Below, in pieces: positions 22,947 through 31,281 of a DNA stretch of 64,000 bases. The notes beneath the pieces are model-generated. The model was not told where the DNA came from. It worked only from the letters and a program-made list of their open reading frames with translations, and searched no databases. Position 1 is the stretch's first letter, and each line of letters opens with the position of its first letter. The position numbers and the translations under genes are program-made. This DNA comes from Bradyrhizobium sp. 4 (GTDB lineage: Bacteria; Pseudomonadota; Alphaproteobacteria; Rhizobiales; Xanthobacteraceae), in assembly GCF_023100905.1 (NCBI RefSeq), contig NZ_CP064686.1:5704001-5768000 (forward strand). Direction: 5' to 3'.

Positions 22947-23315
22947 ATGGTAAATCCGATCGCGAAATTGCTAGTCACTGCACTCCTGGCTACCGCTACC
23001 GCCGCCTGCGAGGCTGCGGGCCCGGACAATTTCATCGGCGACGCGCGTCGTGGCGCCGACCTCGTCAAGCAGTACCAGTGCGGCGGCTGTCACGATATTC
23101 CCGGCATTGCCGGCGCCGAAGGCAATGTCGGCCCACCCTTGCATCGGATCGGTACGCGGACCTACATCGCTGGCTACATCCACAATTCGCCGGACAACAT
23201 GGCTGACTGGATCGAGGATCCACAGCGGGCGTTGCCGGGCAATGCGATGCCGAGAATGGGTATCCCGCAGAAGGACGCGCGGGACATCGCGGCGTTTCTC
23301 TATACGCTCAAGTGA
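22947..23315 (+). CDS. Small c-type cytochrome
   Basis: The 122-residue product has an N-terminal signal, probably a lipobox with Cys21 (ATATAAC), the heme motif CGGCH at 45-49, and a distal Met in GNAMPRMGIP. The fold and length are those of class I cytochromes. It lies between the XoxG-like cytochrome and the membrane glucose-dehydrogenase-type enzyme, and is a candidate carrier to the caa3 oxidase encoded 9 kb upstream. Its stop overlaps a GTG that could also start the next gene. Confidence 0.85.
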   Translation: MVNPIAKLLVTALLATATAACEAAGPDNFIGDARRGADLVKQYQCGGCHDIPGIAGAEGNVGPPLHRIGTRTYIAGYIHNSPDNMADWIEDPQRALPGNAMPRMGIPQKDARDIAAFLYTLK

Positions 23316-23320
23316 CCATC

Positions 23321-25720
23321 ATGACTCCGACACATCGTTCAACGAATTGGTTCCGTGACGCGCCATTGCTGGCCGTCACCGTCGTGGTTGTCGCCATCAT
23401 GGGACTGGGCCTCCTGGCTGGCGGTGCCTGGCTCGCAGCCCTCGGTGGCTCCGTCTACTACCTGATCGCGGGGATCATGCTTCTGCTCACGAGCTGGCTG
23501 CTCGCGCGCCGTCGCGCCGAGGCGCTCTGGATTTATGCCACGCTGCTGGCCGGAACGATGGCTTGGGCGATCTGGGAGGCCGGCCTCGATTTCTGGTCGC
23601 TGGCGCCGCGCGGCGACGTGCTCGTTCCGCTTGGCCTATGGCTGATGCTGCCCTTCATTGCCTCTCGCCTCGCGCCTCGCTTGCGCGCGGCGCGATGGGC
23701 GCTCGGCCTTGTGTTGGTCGCCGCAGCCATCGTCGTCGGCATGTCCCTGACGAGCGATCGCCGCGATCTAGCCGGCACGATACCTGAGGGCGAAACAACG
23801 GGGGCCATTGCGTCTCCCGAACCGGACCAACCCGCTGCCGGCCAGAACTGGACGGCCTACGGCGGCAGCGGCTTTGGTACGCGCTTCTCGTCGCTGAGCC
23901 AGATCACCAAGGACAACGTCAAGGACCTCAAGCTCGCTTGGGAATTCCGCACCGGTGACCACAAGGGCCCTGATGACCCCGACGAGATCACCAACCAGGC
24001 AACGCCGCTCAAGGTGGGGGATCTCCTCTACACCTGCTCGCCGCACCAGATCGTGTTCGCGCTCGAAACTGCGACCGGACAACTGCGCTGGAAATTCGAT
24101 CCGCAAGTCCAGCACAACAAGGCGTTCCAGCACATGACCTGCCGCGGCGTGTCCTATCACGCGACCAGGCCCGGCGCCGTGACTGCCGACGGCGCGCCGG
24201 CCCCGAACGATTGTGCGGGACGCATTTTCGTACCAACCAACGACGGGCGGATGTTCGCGCTCGATGCCCAGAGCGGTGTGCCTTGCCAGAGTTTTGGCAA
24301 CCAGGGACAGATCGACCTCAAGCAAGGCAGCGAGATCCAGACACTCGGCTTCTACGAGGGCACCTCGCCGCCCGTCGTCACGGACAAGGTTCTGATCGTC
24401 GGCGGAGCGGTGATCGACAACTATTCCGATCGCGTCCCGTCGGGCGTGATCCGCGGCTTCGATATCTATTCGGGACGGTTGCTCTGGGCGTTCGATGCCG
24501 GCAATTCCGATCCGAACGAAATGCCTTCGGCCTCGCATCATTTTACAGCCGGCTCACCCAATTCGTGGAGCATTTCGGCGGTCGACGAGAAGCTCGGACT
24601 CATCTACGTGCCGCTCGGCTCGAGTTCTCCGGATATCTGGGGCGGCGGCCGTTCGCCCGAAAACGAGCGCTACGATTCGGCATTGATTGCGCTCGATGTC
24701 TTGACCGGAAAACTGCGTTGGTCGTTCCAGAACGTGCACCACGATCTCTGGGACATGGATATGCCGTCGCAGCCCAGTCTGGTCGATTTGCGCTCTAACG
24801 GCGGCGTGACGCCGGCGATCTACATCCCGGCAAAGACTGGCGACATCTTCGTGCTCGACCGGCGCGACGGGCGTCAGTTGGTGCCCGCACCGGAGAAGCC
24901 GGTGCCTCAGGGCGCCGCGAATGGAGACCGGCTGTCGCCAACCCAGCCATTTTCGGAATTGAGCTTCCGCCCCTCCGGCAAACTTACGGACGCCCAGATG
25001 TGGGGCAGCACGATGTTCGACCAGCTCGCTTGCCGGATCAAGTTCAAGCGCCTGCGCTATGAGGGACCGTTCACGCCGCCGTCTGAACAAGGCACGCTGG
25101 TGTTTCCCGGAGACTTCGGCATGTTCGAATGGGGCGGCATTGCCGTCGATCCGCAGCGCCAGATCGCGATCGCGAATCCCCAATCGATTCCCTTCATCTC
25201 TCGCCTGGTGCCGCGCGGAAAGGACAATCCGGCCGCGCCGAATGCGGCGCATCCACCAGGAACCGAGCTGGGCGTGCAGCCGATGTACGGCGCCCCCTAC
25301 GGCGTTGATCTCGGCATTTTCCTCTCACCGCTCGGCATTCCCTGTCTTGCTCCGCCGTGGGGCAACATCGCAGCGATCGATCTTAGGACGCACAAGGTGG
25401 TCTGGCAGCATCGGATCGGCACGATACGCGATCAGGCCCCGCTGCCGCTGCCATTCAAGCTCGGCGTTCCCATGCTGGGCGGTCCGATCGTCACCGCGGG
25501 CGGCGTCATCTTCATCACGGGAACGATGGATGACTACATCCGCGCGTTTGACGTTCGCGATGGCAGACAGCTTTGGCAGGACCGCCTTCCTGCCGGCGGC
25601 CAGTCGACGCCGATGACCTATGAGGCTGGCGGCAAGCAATATGTCGTGACGGTCGACGGCGGCCACGGGTCATTCGGAACTAAACTCGGCGATTACGTGC
25701 GAGCCTACGCGCTGCCGTGA
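23321..25720 (+). CDS. gcd: Membrane-bound PQQ dehydrogenase, glucose/quinate/shikimate family
   Basis: The 799-residue protein begins with five membrane helices (about residues 15-145) and continues with a PQQ propeller domain. Conserved parts include NWTAYGGSGFGTRFSSLSQI, NQATPLKVGDLLYTCSPHQ, CRGVSYHATRPG, HHDLWDMDMPSQPSLVDL and GVPMLGGPIVTAGGVIFITG. This is the plan of glucose and quinate dehydrogenases, which oxidise the sugar or polyol in the periplasm and reduce quinone through the membrane part. Which substrate it prefers is not visible, so the gcd name marks the family. Its last 41 bases overlap the convergent SDR fusion gene. Confidence 0.88.
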   Translation: MTPTHRSTNWFRDAPLLAVTVVVVAIMGLGLLAGGAWLAALGGSVYYLIAGIMLLLTSWLLARRRAEALWIYATLLAGTMAWAIWEAGLDFWSLAPRGDVLVPLGLWLMLPFIASRLAPRLRAARWALGLVLVAAAIVVGMSLTSDRRDLAGTIPEGETTGAIASPEPDQPAAGQNWTAYGGSGFGTRFSSLSQITKDNVKDLKLAWEFRTGDHKGPDDPDEITNQATPLKVGDLLYTCSPHQIVFALETATGQLRWKFDPQVQHNKAFQHMTCRGVSYHATRPGAVTADGAPAPNDCAGRIFVPTNDGRMFALDAQSGVPCQSFGNQGQIDLKQGSEIQTLGFYEGTSPPVVTDKVLIVGGAVIDNYSDRVPSGVIRGFDIYSGRLLWAFDAGNSDPNEMPSASHHFTAGSPNSWSISAVDEKLGLIYVPLGSSSPDIWGGGRSPENERYDSALIALDVLTGKLRWSFQNVHHDLWDMDMPSQPSLVDLRSNGGVTPAIYIPAKTGDIFVLDRRDGRQLVPAPEKPVPQGAANGDRLSPTQPFSELSFRPSGKLTDAQMWGSTMFDQLACRIKFKRLRYEGPFTPPSEQGTLVFPGDFGMFEWGGIAVDPQRQIAIANPQSIPFISRLVPRGKDNPAAPNAAHPPGTELGVQPMYGAPYGVDLGIFLSPLGIPCLAPPWGNIAAIDLRTHKVVWQHRIGTIRDQAPLPLPFKLGVPMLGGPIVTAGGVIFITGTMDDYIRAFDVRDGRQLWQDRLPAGGQSTPMTYEAGGKQYVVTVDGGHGSFGTKLGDYVRAYALP

Positions 25721-27512
25721 TCTGCCTCGGCAGGACTTTCTTGTACTTGCCCACGCCTTGTCCCGATCTGCCGGCGCGACGCGCAACTGCTGACGCCAGG
25801 AGAGCTACGCCCGCAGCTATTCCCAGCGCCGCGAGCCCCTGACTGATCACCCCGGCAGGCGGAAGTTGCTTGCGTGACAGCCAACCGCCATCGATCGACG
25901 TGCCCTGCGGACCAGCTTCGATCATGGTGCCCTCGCTGCTCTTCGCCGGGCGCGCGCGCGACAGCAGATAGCGGAAGGCAGCTCCCACGATGTTCTCGGT
26001 AATCTGCGGAGCCATCGCGTAGGCAAATTGGCCTGCACGAGCCGGCCAGCCCACGGCGACTTCGTCTCGGGGCGCGCGGACGAGGCTCACGAACGTCTCG
26101 GCAACGTCCTCCGCCTGATACAGCAGCGGACCGGGATCAAGCGTCCGGCCGGACATGTTGGCGCCGTGGACGAAGCCCGGCGTGTCGACCATGGCCGGGA
26201 AGACGCCGCAGACATGGATGTTGCGGCGAGCACTGAGCTCTTGACGCAGGCTAGCGGTGAAGCCCCGAAGGCCGAATTTGCTCGCGGTATAGGCCGCAGC
26301 AAAAGGCGTCGGCGCCCAGCCGCCGAGCGAGATGTTGTTGATCAGGATGCCGCGGTTCTGGCGGAGGAAGATCGGAAGCACCGCGAAAGCGCCATGCATC
26401 GTGCCGAGGAGATTGACCTCGATCGTTCGGCGATGAAGCGCGATATCCGCGTCCTGATAGGCCCCGAAAACGCCGGTGCCGGCGTTGTTGATCCAGACGT
26501 CGATGCCACCGAACGCGTCTTCGGCCTCTCGGGCCAGCCGCTGCACCGCCTCGGCATCGGTGACATCGGTCGGGATCGCCAATGCGCGGCCTCCGAGCGC
26601 CTCGCATTCTGCGGCGAGGCTCGTCAGGACTTCAGCACGGCGTGCCGCCAAGACCACGCTTGCGCCCTTGCCCGCGAAGGCCAGCGCCGCAGCACGCCCG
26701 ATTCCGCTCGAGGCACCGGTGATGACGACGCGCGTGCCGGTCATTTGCCGCGGCTCAGATCCGGAGCGGGCCGCCGGAAGCAGCCAGTACAGGGATCGCC
26801 GGAGGCGCTCAGTTCCCTCCGCTTCAAACCAGTCGCCATGCGCGAAGATCACCCGCTCCGGAGACAGCCGTATAAGCCGCTCGGCTGCGGACCGCACGGA
26901 ACCGCCGCCGAGGCGCAGCAGAAGCCGTAGATAGACCGGCGCCATTCCGTTTGGCTTGGAAATGCCCAGGAGGTTTGCCGCCGCCTCATTTGGCGCACTG
27001 AGATCGTTGGGATCGAGATTTTGCACGAGATCCGTCAGGATCAGTGTCCGGCTGCGCTTGTCGAACAGCTCGATCTCGGAAAACATCGGAGCGTTCACCG
27101 AGACGGCTTCGAGGTCGGCCCTCCATTCCTCGGGCGTCGCCCCTCCAAGCTCGCGGTCGATGCGGATACGTGCCGCTCGAACTTGCCTGCGTGCCGCAAG
27201 GCCGCGCGCCGCGAAAGTCGTCGCCGGCGGCAGCTCTCTCTGCCAGTCGGACAGGAACATCCAGTGCGCGATATTCGGCGCGAGCAAGTACCTTATCATC
27301 CCAAGCCGCTCCAGCTCACCGCGGAGAGCCGGCGAATATCTTACCGGCGAATGCAGCACGAGATCGCCGTTCGAGAGCCGAATGACGGTCATACGCACCG
27401 GAAGTTTTAGACCGGCGGCGCTGATCGGGGCGTCGTCCACGACCCAGATATCGTCCGTCACGCGCGACAGACGGGCGGTCGACAAGGTGGCGTCGGAACT
27501 TTGCATGAGCAT
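25680..27512 (-). CDS. DUF4336 domain fused to a short-chain dehydrogenase
   Basis: The 610-residue protein joins two domains. Residues 15-245 match DUF4336, a metallo-beta-lactamase-like fold: RMTVIRLSNGDLVLHSPVRY, LAPNIAHWMFLSDW and a late FAHGDWFEA, but without the HxHxDH motif. From about 256 follows a classical SDR: RVVITGASSGIGRAAALAFA, INNAGTGVFG, then Ser in NNISLGG and the catalytic AAYTASKFGLRG (Tyr-x3-Lys). The end has one hydrophobic helix. Separate genes are usual for these domains. What the fusion acts on is unknown; an SDR acting on a metabolite handled by the first domain is possible. Confidence 0.82.
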   Translation of the reverse strand: MLMQSSDATLSTARLSRVTDDIWVVDDAPISAAGLKLPVRMTVIRLSNGDLVLHSPVRYSPALRGELERLGMIRYLLAPNIAHWMFLSDWQRELPPATTFAARGLAARRQVRAARIRIDRELGGATPEEWRADLEAVSVNAPMFSEIELFDKRSRTLILTDLVQNLDPNDLSAPNEAAANLLGISKPNGMAPVYLRLLLRLGGGSVRSAAERLIRLSPERVIFAHGDWFEAEGTERLRRSLYWLLPAARSGSEPRQMTGTRVVITGASSGIGRAAALAFAGKGASVVLAARRAEVLTSLAAECEALGGRALAIPTDVTDAEAVQRLAREAEDAFGGIDVWINNAGTGVFGAYQDADIALHRRTIEVNLLGTMHGAFAVLPIFLRQNRGILINNISLGGWAPTPFAAAYTASKFGLRGFTASLRQELSARRNIHVCGVFPAMVDTPGFVHGANMSGRTLDPGPLLYQAEDVAETFVSLVRAPRDEVAVGWPARAGQFAYAMAPQITENIVGAAFRYLLSRARPAKSSEGTMIEAGPQGTSIDGGWLSRKQLPPAGVISQGLAALGIAAGVALLASAVARRAGRSGQGVGKYKKVLPRQITAARRLARNRRV

Positions 27513-27563
27513 CTTCCATCACGGGGCGTTAGCTCAAGCTTTGGGAGTGACGCTCGTTCCTTG

Positions 27564-27965
27564 CTAGGACGCCCGAGCCTGCTGGCCAGCGTTGCGTCGG
27601 CGACGGCGCGCTGCAAGTCGGCCTCGCCCCCTCTCCGCCGGAAAGTGCCGCGTGATCGCCGGTACGCACTCCGGCTCTGAGGGAGGTTGTTCGCAGGCAA
27701 TCGGCGCATGGTCCGGACGAGCTTCCATCAGATCAAGCACGGCGCGGCCCTTGGCCGTGATGCGCCACCCGCCATTTGTCCGGTCGATCAGCCTTTGCGA
27801 AAAGATGTCCAGCCCCGGCACCCGCCCGGCGAGCCGCCGGGTGCGCTCGGTCCAGTCGCGACCGCTGGTCGCCAGAATGGCCATATCCCGCTTGAGATCC
27901 TCCAGGGCAGCGAACCCATCCGGGTAGCTCACCAGGATCTTGAGGACCGTCACGTGGAAATTCAC
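27564..27965 (-). CDS. Small hypothetical protein, GTG start, winged-helix-like
   Basis: The GTG at 27965 gives VNFHVTVLKILVSYPDGFAA..., 133 residues; this start agrees with my memory of rhizobial relatives that begin MNFHVTVLKIL. The first 85 residues (LKRDMAILATSGRDWTERTR, LIDRTNGGWRITAKGRAVLD) have the helix and turn pattern of a winged-helix DNA-binding protein. The last 35 residues are Arg-rich and likely disordered. It follows another small gene by 22 bp on the same strand. A longer ORF to 28124 exists, but its extra part overlaps that upstream gene. Confidence 0.65.
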   Translation of the reverse strand: MNFHVTVLKILVSYPDGFAALEDLKRDMAILATSGRDWTERTRRLAGRVPGLDIFSQRLIDRTNGGWRITAKGRAVLDLMEARPDHAPIACEQPPSEPECVPAITRHFPAERGRGRLAARRRRRNAGQQARAS

Positions 27966-27987
27966 CCCCGCCCCCACATGGCCATCG

Positions 27988-28182
27988 TCACATCGTCGGG
28001 ACTTCTGAGAGAGCATTGCGGGCCGCTTGTTTGAGGCGATCCGCAGAGACGTCGCCCCTGCTTGCAGTCTCCAGAAGCTTCGAGGCCACGTGGGTCCGGG
28101 CGCCGATCTCACAGCGTGGAACACCTTCGCACACCTCGTCGAGAACGGTGCGCAACAACGCCTTTGTCGCCGTATCGATCAT
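27988..28182 (-). CDS. Small conserved hypothetical protein (64 aa)
   Basis: The product, MIDTATKALLRTVLDEVCEG followed by GARTHVASKLLETASRG and a final helix, is helical, soluble and about the size of many small rhizobial proteins with the same start. I recall such proteins in Bradyrhizobium without function. It has no strong ribosome site. It probably shares a transcript with the winged-helix-like gene downstream. Confidence 0.65.
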   Translation of the reverse strand: MIDTATKALLRTVLDEVCEGVPRCEIGARTHVASKLLETASRGDVSADRLKQAARNALSEVPTM

Positions 28183-28670
28183 GGAAAGCCCCAGCGGAAA
28201 GGTTCACGGTAGGGCAATCGCTCCGGTCTGTGATTCAACATTGTTAATGATCTGAAAATTTCGCTGGCGTCCATTGCCGGCCGCGCTCACCCAGCCCGAG
28301 GGCGGGCGCAATCGCCTTGGGCGCCACGACGTCAAACACCGGCATCTTGGAGGTAGGGGTCTGAGGAGTCCGGCATCACGTCGCGACACCACCGCGAGCC
28401 TGGAGAAGCTCGAATATCTATGTCGGAATGACAAGTTTCGAGGTGATTGCGGAGTATACAAGCGCCGTCGCCGGAGAGATAACCGGCCAACGCAGCGACG
28501 CAATGTCCGAGCCCGGCAATCCTTTGGTCTTCATCCTTTTTAAGAAGCCAAGGCCGGAGGACGTTCAGCTCTATCCCGAGTAGTTGCCAGACGCCCTCAA
28601 GGTTTGTGGCGCTGGAATCGCGCAATGAGGAGCGTGGCCGCCGGAATTTCTGCATCGCCTGCACATTCCT
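28183..28670. other. Intergenic stretch without a clear gene
   Basis: This 488-bp stretch between a small gene and the phosphatase-family gene holds only weak open frames. One plus-strand ORF at 28428-28583 would give 51 residues (start MTSFEVIAEYTSAVAGEITG) but has no ribosome site; a minus-strand one at 28332-28664 looks like random translation. The base composition is slightly lower in GC than the neighbouring genes. I find no RNA gene or repeat. Confidence 0.5.
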
Positions 28671-29510
28671 CTATTCCGAAAGTTCGATTGCAATGGGTTG
28701 GTGATCGGAGGCATCGGTCGCTTCGTTGACCTGGATGCTGCGAACGTAGCCGGTCAAATCTTCCGTCACGAAAATGAAGTCGCGGCAGTCGGGCCCGTCG
28801 GCCCACTGCGCGCGGTCGTAGATTCCGCAAGTCGGCGCACGCGCTCGGTCGCGGCCATCGGCGATCCATGCATCCCGATAGGCCAGACCGGGCCGGCCGG
28901 ATCGAGCAATCAATGCGTGCTGGGGGTCGGCAACGTCAAAATTGAAATCGCCACACAGCAGGCTCGACGCAGCGACGGTCTGACTTCCATACGGCTCGTC
29001 GTGCCGGGAGCTGGCCTGCTTCGGGCTCATCGACGCCTCCTCCTGCAAATCCAGCAGACGGGCGATCTGTGCCTCGCGCTGGCCGGCCGAATGGAATTCG
29101 AGATGCGTGTTGACAATGCGGACCGCGCCAAACGAGGCCTGAACCGCCACCTCCAGGGCGTGACGGCGCATGCTGCGCACCGTGGCTGCGTCCGGCCATG
29201 GCAGCAGGTGGTTGGCGATCTGCAGCACCGGCAACCGCGACAGCGTCATGTTGCCGAAGCGATGGAGGTTGCCATCACGATCGACAGTTTCGATAGCAGG
29301 TCGGAATATTGCGGAGTAGCCGGGCAAGAGGGCTGCCAGCTGTTCGCTCTGATCCGCTCCATCACCAAATCTCGAGAAGTTCGCGCTCACCTCCTGGAAG
29401 CAGAACACGTCCGCGTCGAGCGTCTGCCGGGCGACGGCAATGATCCTCGCCAGATCGGTCACGCCGTTGCAGCCTTGGCCGCACTGTATGTTCCAGGTGA
29501 GAAGTCTCAT
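28671..29510 (-). CDS. Endonuclease/exonuclease/phosphatase-family enzyme in the ugp-like operon
   Basis: The 279-residue protein starts MRLLTWNIQCGQG at 29510, overlapping the stop of the upstream permease gene by one base. It has the EEP motifs in order: TWNIQ, FQEV with the metal-binding Glu (near 44), NTHLE (about 132), GDFNFD (about 180) and SDHQPIAIEL at the end. The family covers DNases and phosphodiesterases, for example those acting on inositol or glycerophospho compounds. In a transporter operon for a probable glycerol-phosphate-type substrate, a phosphodiesterase that cleaves the imported molecule is the best guess. No signal peptide is present. Confidence 0.85.
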   Translation of the reverse strand: MRLLTWNIQCGQGCNGVTDLARIIAVARQTLDADVFCFQEVSANFSRFGDGADQSEQLAALLPGYSAIFRPAIETVDRDGNLHRFGNMTLSRLPVLQIANHLLPWPDAATVRSMRRHALEVAVQASFGAVRIVNTHLEFHSAGQREAQIARLLDLQEEASMSPKQASSRHDEPYGSQTVAASSLLCGDFNFDVADPQHALIARSGRPGLAYRDAWIADGRDRARAPTCGIYDRAQWADGPDCRDFIFVTEDLTGYVRSIQVNEATDASDHQPIAIELSE

Positions 29511-30319
29511 TACCGGATGCCTGCACGCATGAACGACTGGACGAACTGACGCTGGAACAGCAGAAACGCGATCAGCAGCGGCGCCATCGTCATCACGGTT
29601 GCCGCCGTGATCACTGACCAATCCACACCGGTCTCAGGCGCGCCGAACACGGCAAGCCCCACCGTGAGCGGCCGCGCTTCCACCGAATTCGTGACGATCA
29701 ACGGCCACAGGAAATTGTTCCAGTGATAGCTGACGGAGACGAGGCCAAAAGCGACGTAGGTCGGGCGAGCCAGCGGGACATAGACCCGCCACAGGATTCC
29801 GAGCGGACCCGCTCCCTCGACCCGGGCGGCTTCCACCAACTCCTGGGGCACACCCTTGAAAGTCTGCCGCAGCAGGAAGATGCCGAAGGCGCTCGCGAGA
29901 TAGGGCAGCGCGATCGCAGGGATCGTATCGAGCAATCCCAGCTTGGCGATCGCGCGGTAGTTCTCGACGATCAGGATGTCGGGCATGATCATCAGCTGGA
30001 GCAGAACGAGGGCGAAAGCGATGCCGCTGCCCCTGAACTTGAAGCGCGCAAAGGCATAGGCGGCCAGCGTCGACAGGATGAGCTGGCCGACCAGGATCAG
30101 GGTCACCAGTACGACCGTGTTGAGATAGTACCGGGCGAACGGCGCCTGGTTCCAGGCCCGGGCAAAATTCTCCAGCGTCCAGGGCGCGGACAGGCTGAAC
30201 GACGTGGCGTAAGCGGCCGGATGCAGCGCGCTCCAGAAGGCATAGGCCAATGGGGCGAGCCAGATCAAAGCCAGGAGCCATGCTGCGACGGCTTCAATGG
30301 GGCGTGTCCGGCCTTTCAT
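29510..30319 (-). CDS. ugpE: ABC sugar/glycerol-phosphate transporter permease (UgpE-like)
   Basis: The 269-residue protein has six membrane helices and the MalG/UgpE-type EAA loop near residues 180-199, EAARVEGAGPLGILWRVYVP, which contacts the ATPase. The order permease-permease-binding protein-ATPase and the divergent DeoR-type regulator make a Ugp-like carbohydrate importer likely; the name marks resemblance. The start overlaps the preceding permease gene by four bases (ATGA). Confidence 0.85.
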   Translation of the reverse strand: MKGRTRPIEAVAAWLLALIWLAPLAYAFWSALHPAAYATSFSLSAPWTLENFARAWNQAPFARYYLNTVVLVTLILVGQLILSTLAAYAFARFKFRGSGIAFALVLLQLMIMPDILIVENYRAIAKLGLLDTIPAIALPYLASAFGIFLLRQTFKGVPQELVEAARVEGAGPLGILWRVYVPLARPTYVAFGLVSVSYHWNNFLWPLIVTNSVEARPLTVGLAVFGAPETGVDWSVITAATVMTMAPLLIAFLLFQRQFVQSFMRAGIR

Positions 30320-31236
30320 TGATAGTGGATCCTGCGATCGAGATAACCGAACTTGATCAGCGCAACCGAGCTCAGCAGCATCAGAAGCACAACCGTCAGT
30401 GTTGCCGCGTAAGAGGAATCCTGGAAGGTGAAGGCAACCTCATAAATGTAGTAGAGCAGCAGCGTGCTGGCGTTGTTCGGACCGCCCTTGGTCATGATGA
30501 CCAGATGGTCCACCAGCTTGAAGGAGTTGATGACTGCGTTGATCGCCACGAACAGCGTGGTCGGCATCAGCAGCGGGAACGTGATCCGGCGAAACGTGTA
30601 CCACCGGCTCGCGCCTTCGATGGACGCGGCCTCTTCGAGATCTGGCGAGAGCTGCTGCAACGCCGCCAGGTAGAAGATCATGAAGAAGCCGGCCTCCTTC
30701 CAGATCACCATCACGACCAGACAGCTCATCACCGTCGAGGGATCGCCCAGCCAGTTCCAGCCGCCGAGACCGAAAAGGCCGCGCAACTGATCGAGCAGCC
30801 CATAGCCCGGCGTGTAGAAGAACAGCCAGATGTTGGCGACGGCGATCATCGGCAGCACGGTTGGCGTGAAGTAGGCCAGTCGCAGAAAGCCGCGGCCGCG
30901 CATGTTGCGATTGACCCAGATCGCCATCACCAGAGCCAGGGCGATCGAGGTAGGGATCGTGCCGAGCGCGAACCAGAAATTATTGACCAGCGCCTTCCAG
31001 AAGATCGGATCGGCTGCCATGGACCGATAACTGTCAAGCCCGACGAAGGCCTCGGTGCCGTTCCGGCGTGTGACGAATAGCGAATGCCGGATCGTCGCCA
31101 GAATCGGAAAGTGCGTGAATGCGATCAGCAGGACGGCCGCCGGCAACAGCAGCAGCCAGGCGTTCACGGTGTTCCACCACGCCTGCGATCGGGCGCGGCG
31201 CGGGGCGATTGGCGATGAGGCGACCTCGTCGGACAT
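30316..31236 (-). CDS. ugpA: ABC sugar/glycerol-phosphate transporter permease (UgpA-like)
   Basis: The protein has about 306 residues from MSDEVASSPIAPRRA at 31236 (an ATG 33 bases upstream would add 11 residues) and six helices, beginning AWLLLLPAAVLLIAFTHFPI. The EAA loop EEAASIEGASRWYTFRRITF (about 205-225) and the FKLVDHLVIMTKGGPNNAS region are typical of MalF/UgpA-type permeases. It would pair with the UgpE-like permease to form the membrane channel. Confidence 0.86.
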   Translation of the reverse strand: MSDEVASSPIAPRRARSQAWWNTVNAWLLLLPAAVLLIAFTHFPILATIRHSLFVTRRNGTEAFVGLDSYRSMAADPIFWKALVNNFWFALGTIPTSIALALVMAIWVNRNMRGRGFLRLAYFTPTVLPMIAVANIWLFFYTPGYGLLDQLRGLFGLGGWNWLGDPSTVMSCLVVMVIWKEAGFFMIFYLAALQQLSPDLEEAASIEGASRWYTFRRITFPLLMPTTLFVAINAVINSFKLVDHLVIMTKGGPNNASTLLLYYIYEVAFTFQDSSYAATLTVVLLMLLSSVALIKFGYLDRRIHYQ

Positions 31237-31281
31237 CTGTGAGCCGGCGGGATGGCGGCGGCGCGCCATCCCGCCTCGTCC

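Noticed and set aside
28332..28664. Minus-strand frame of 110 codons
   Set aside because: No ribosome site, no recognisable family, mixed Cys/Arg/Ser composition as in random translation.
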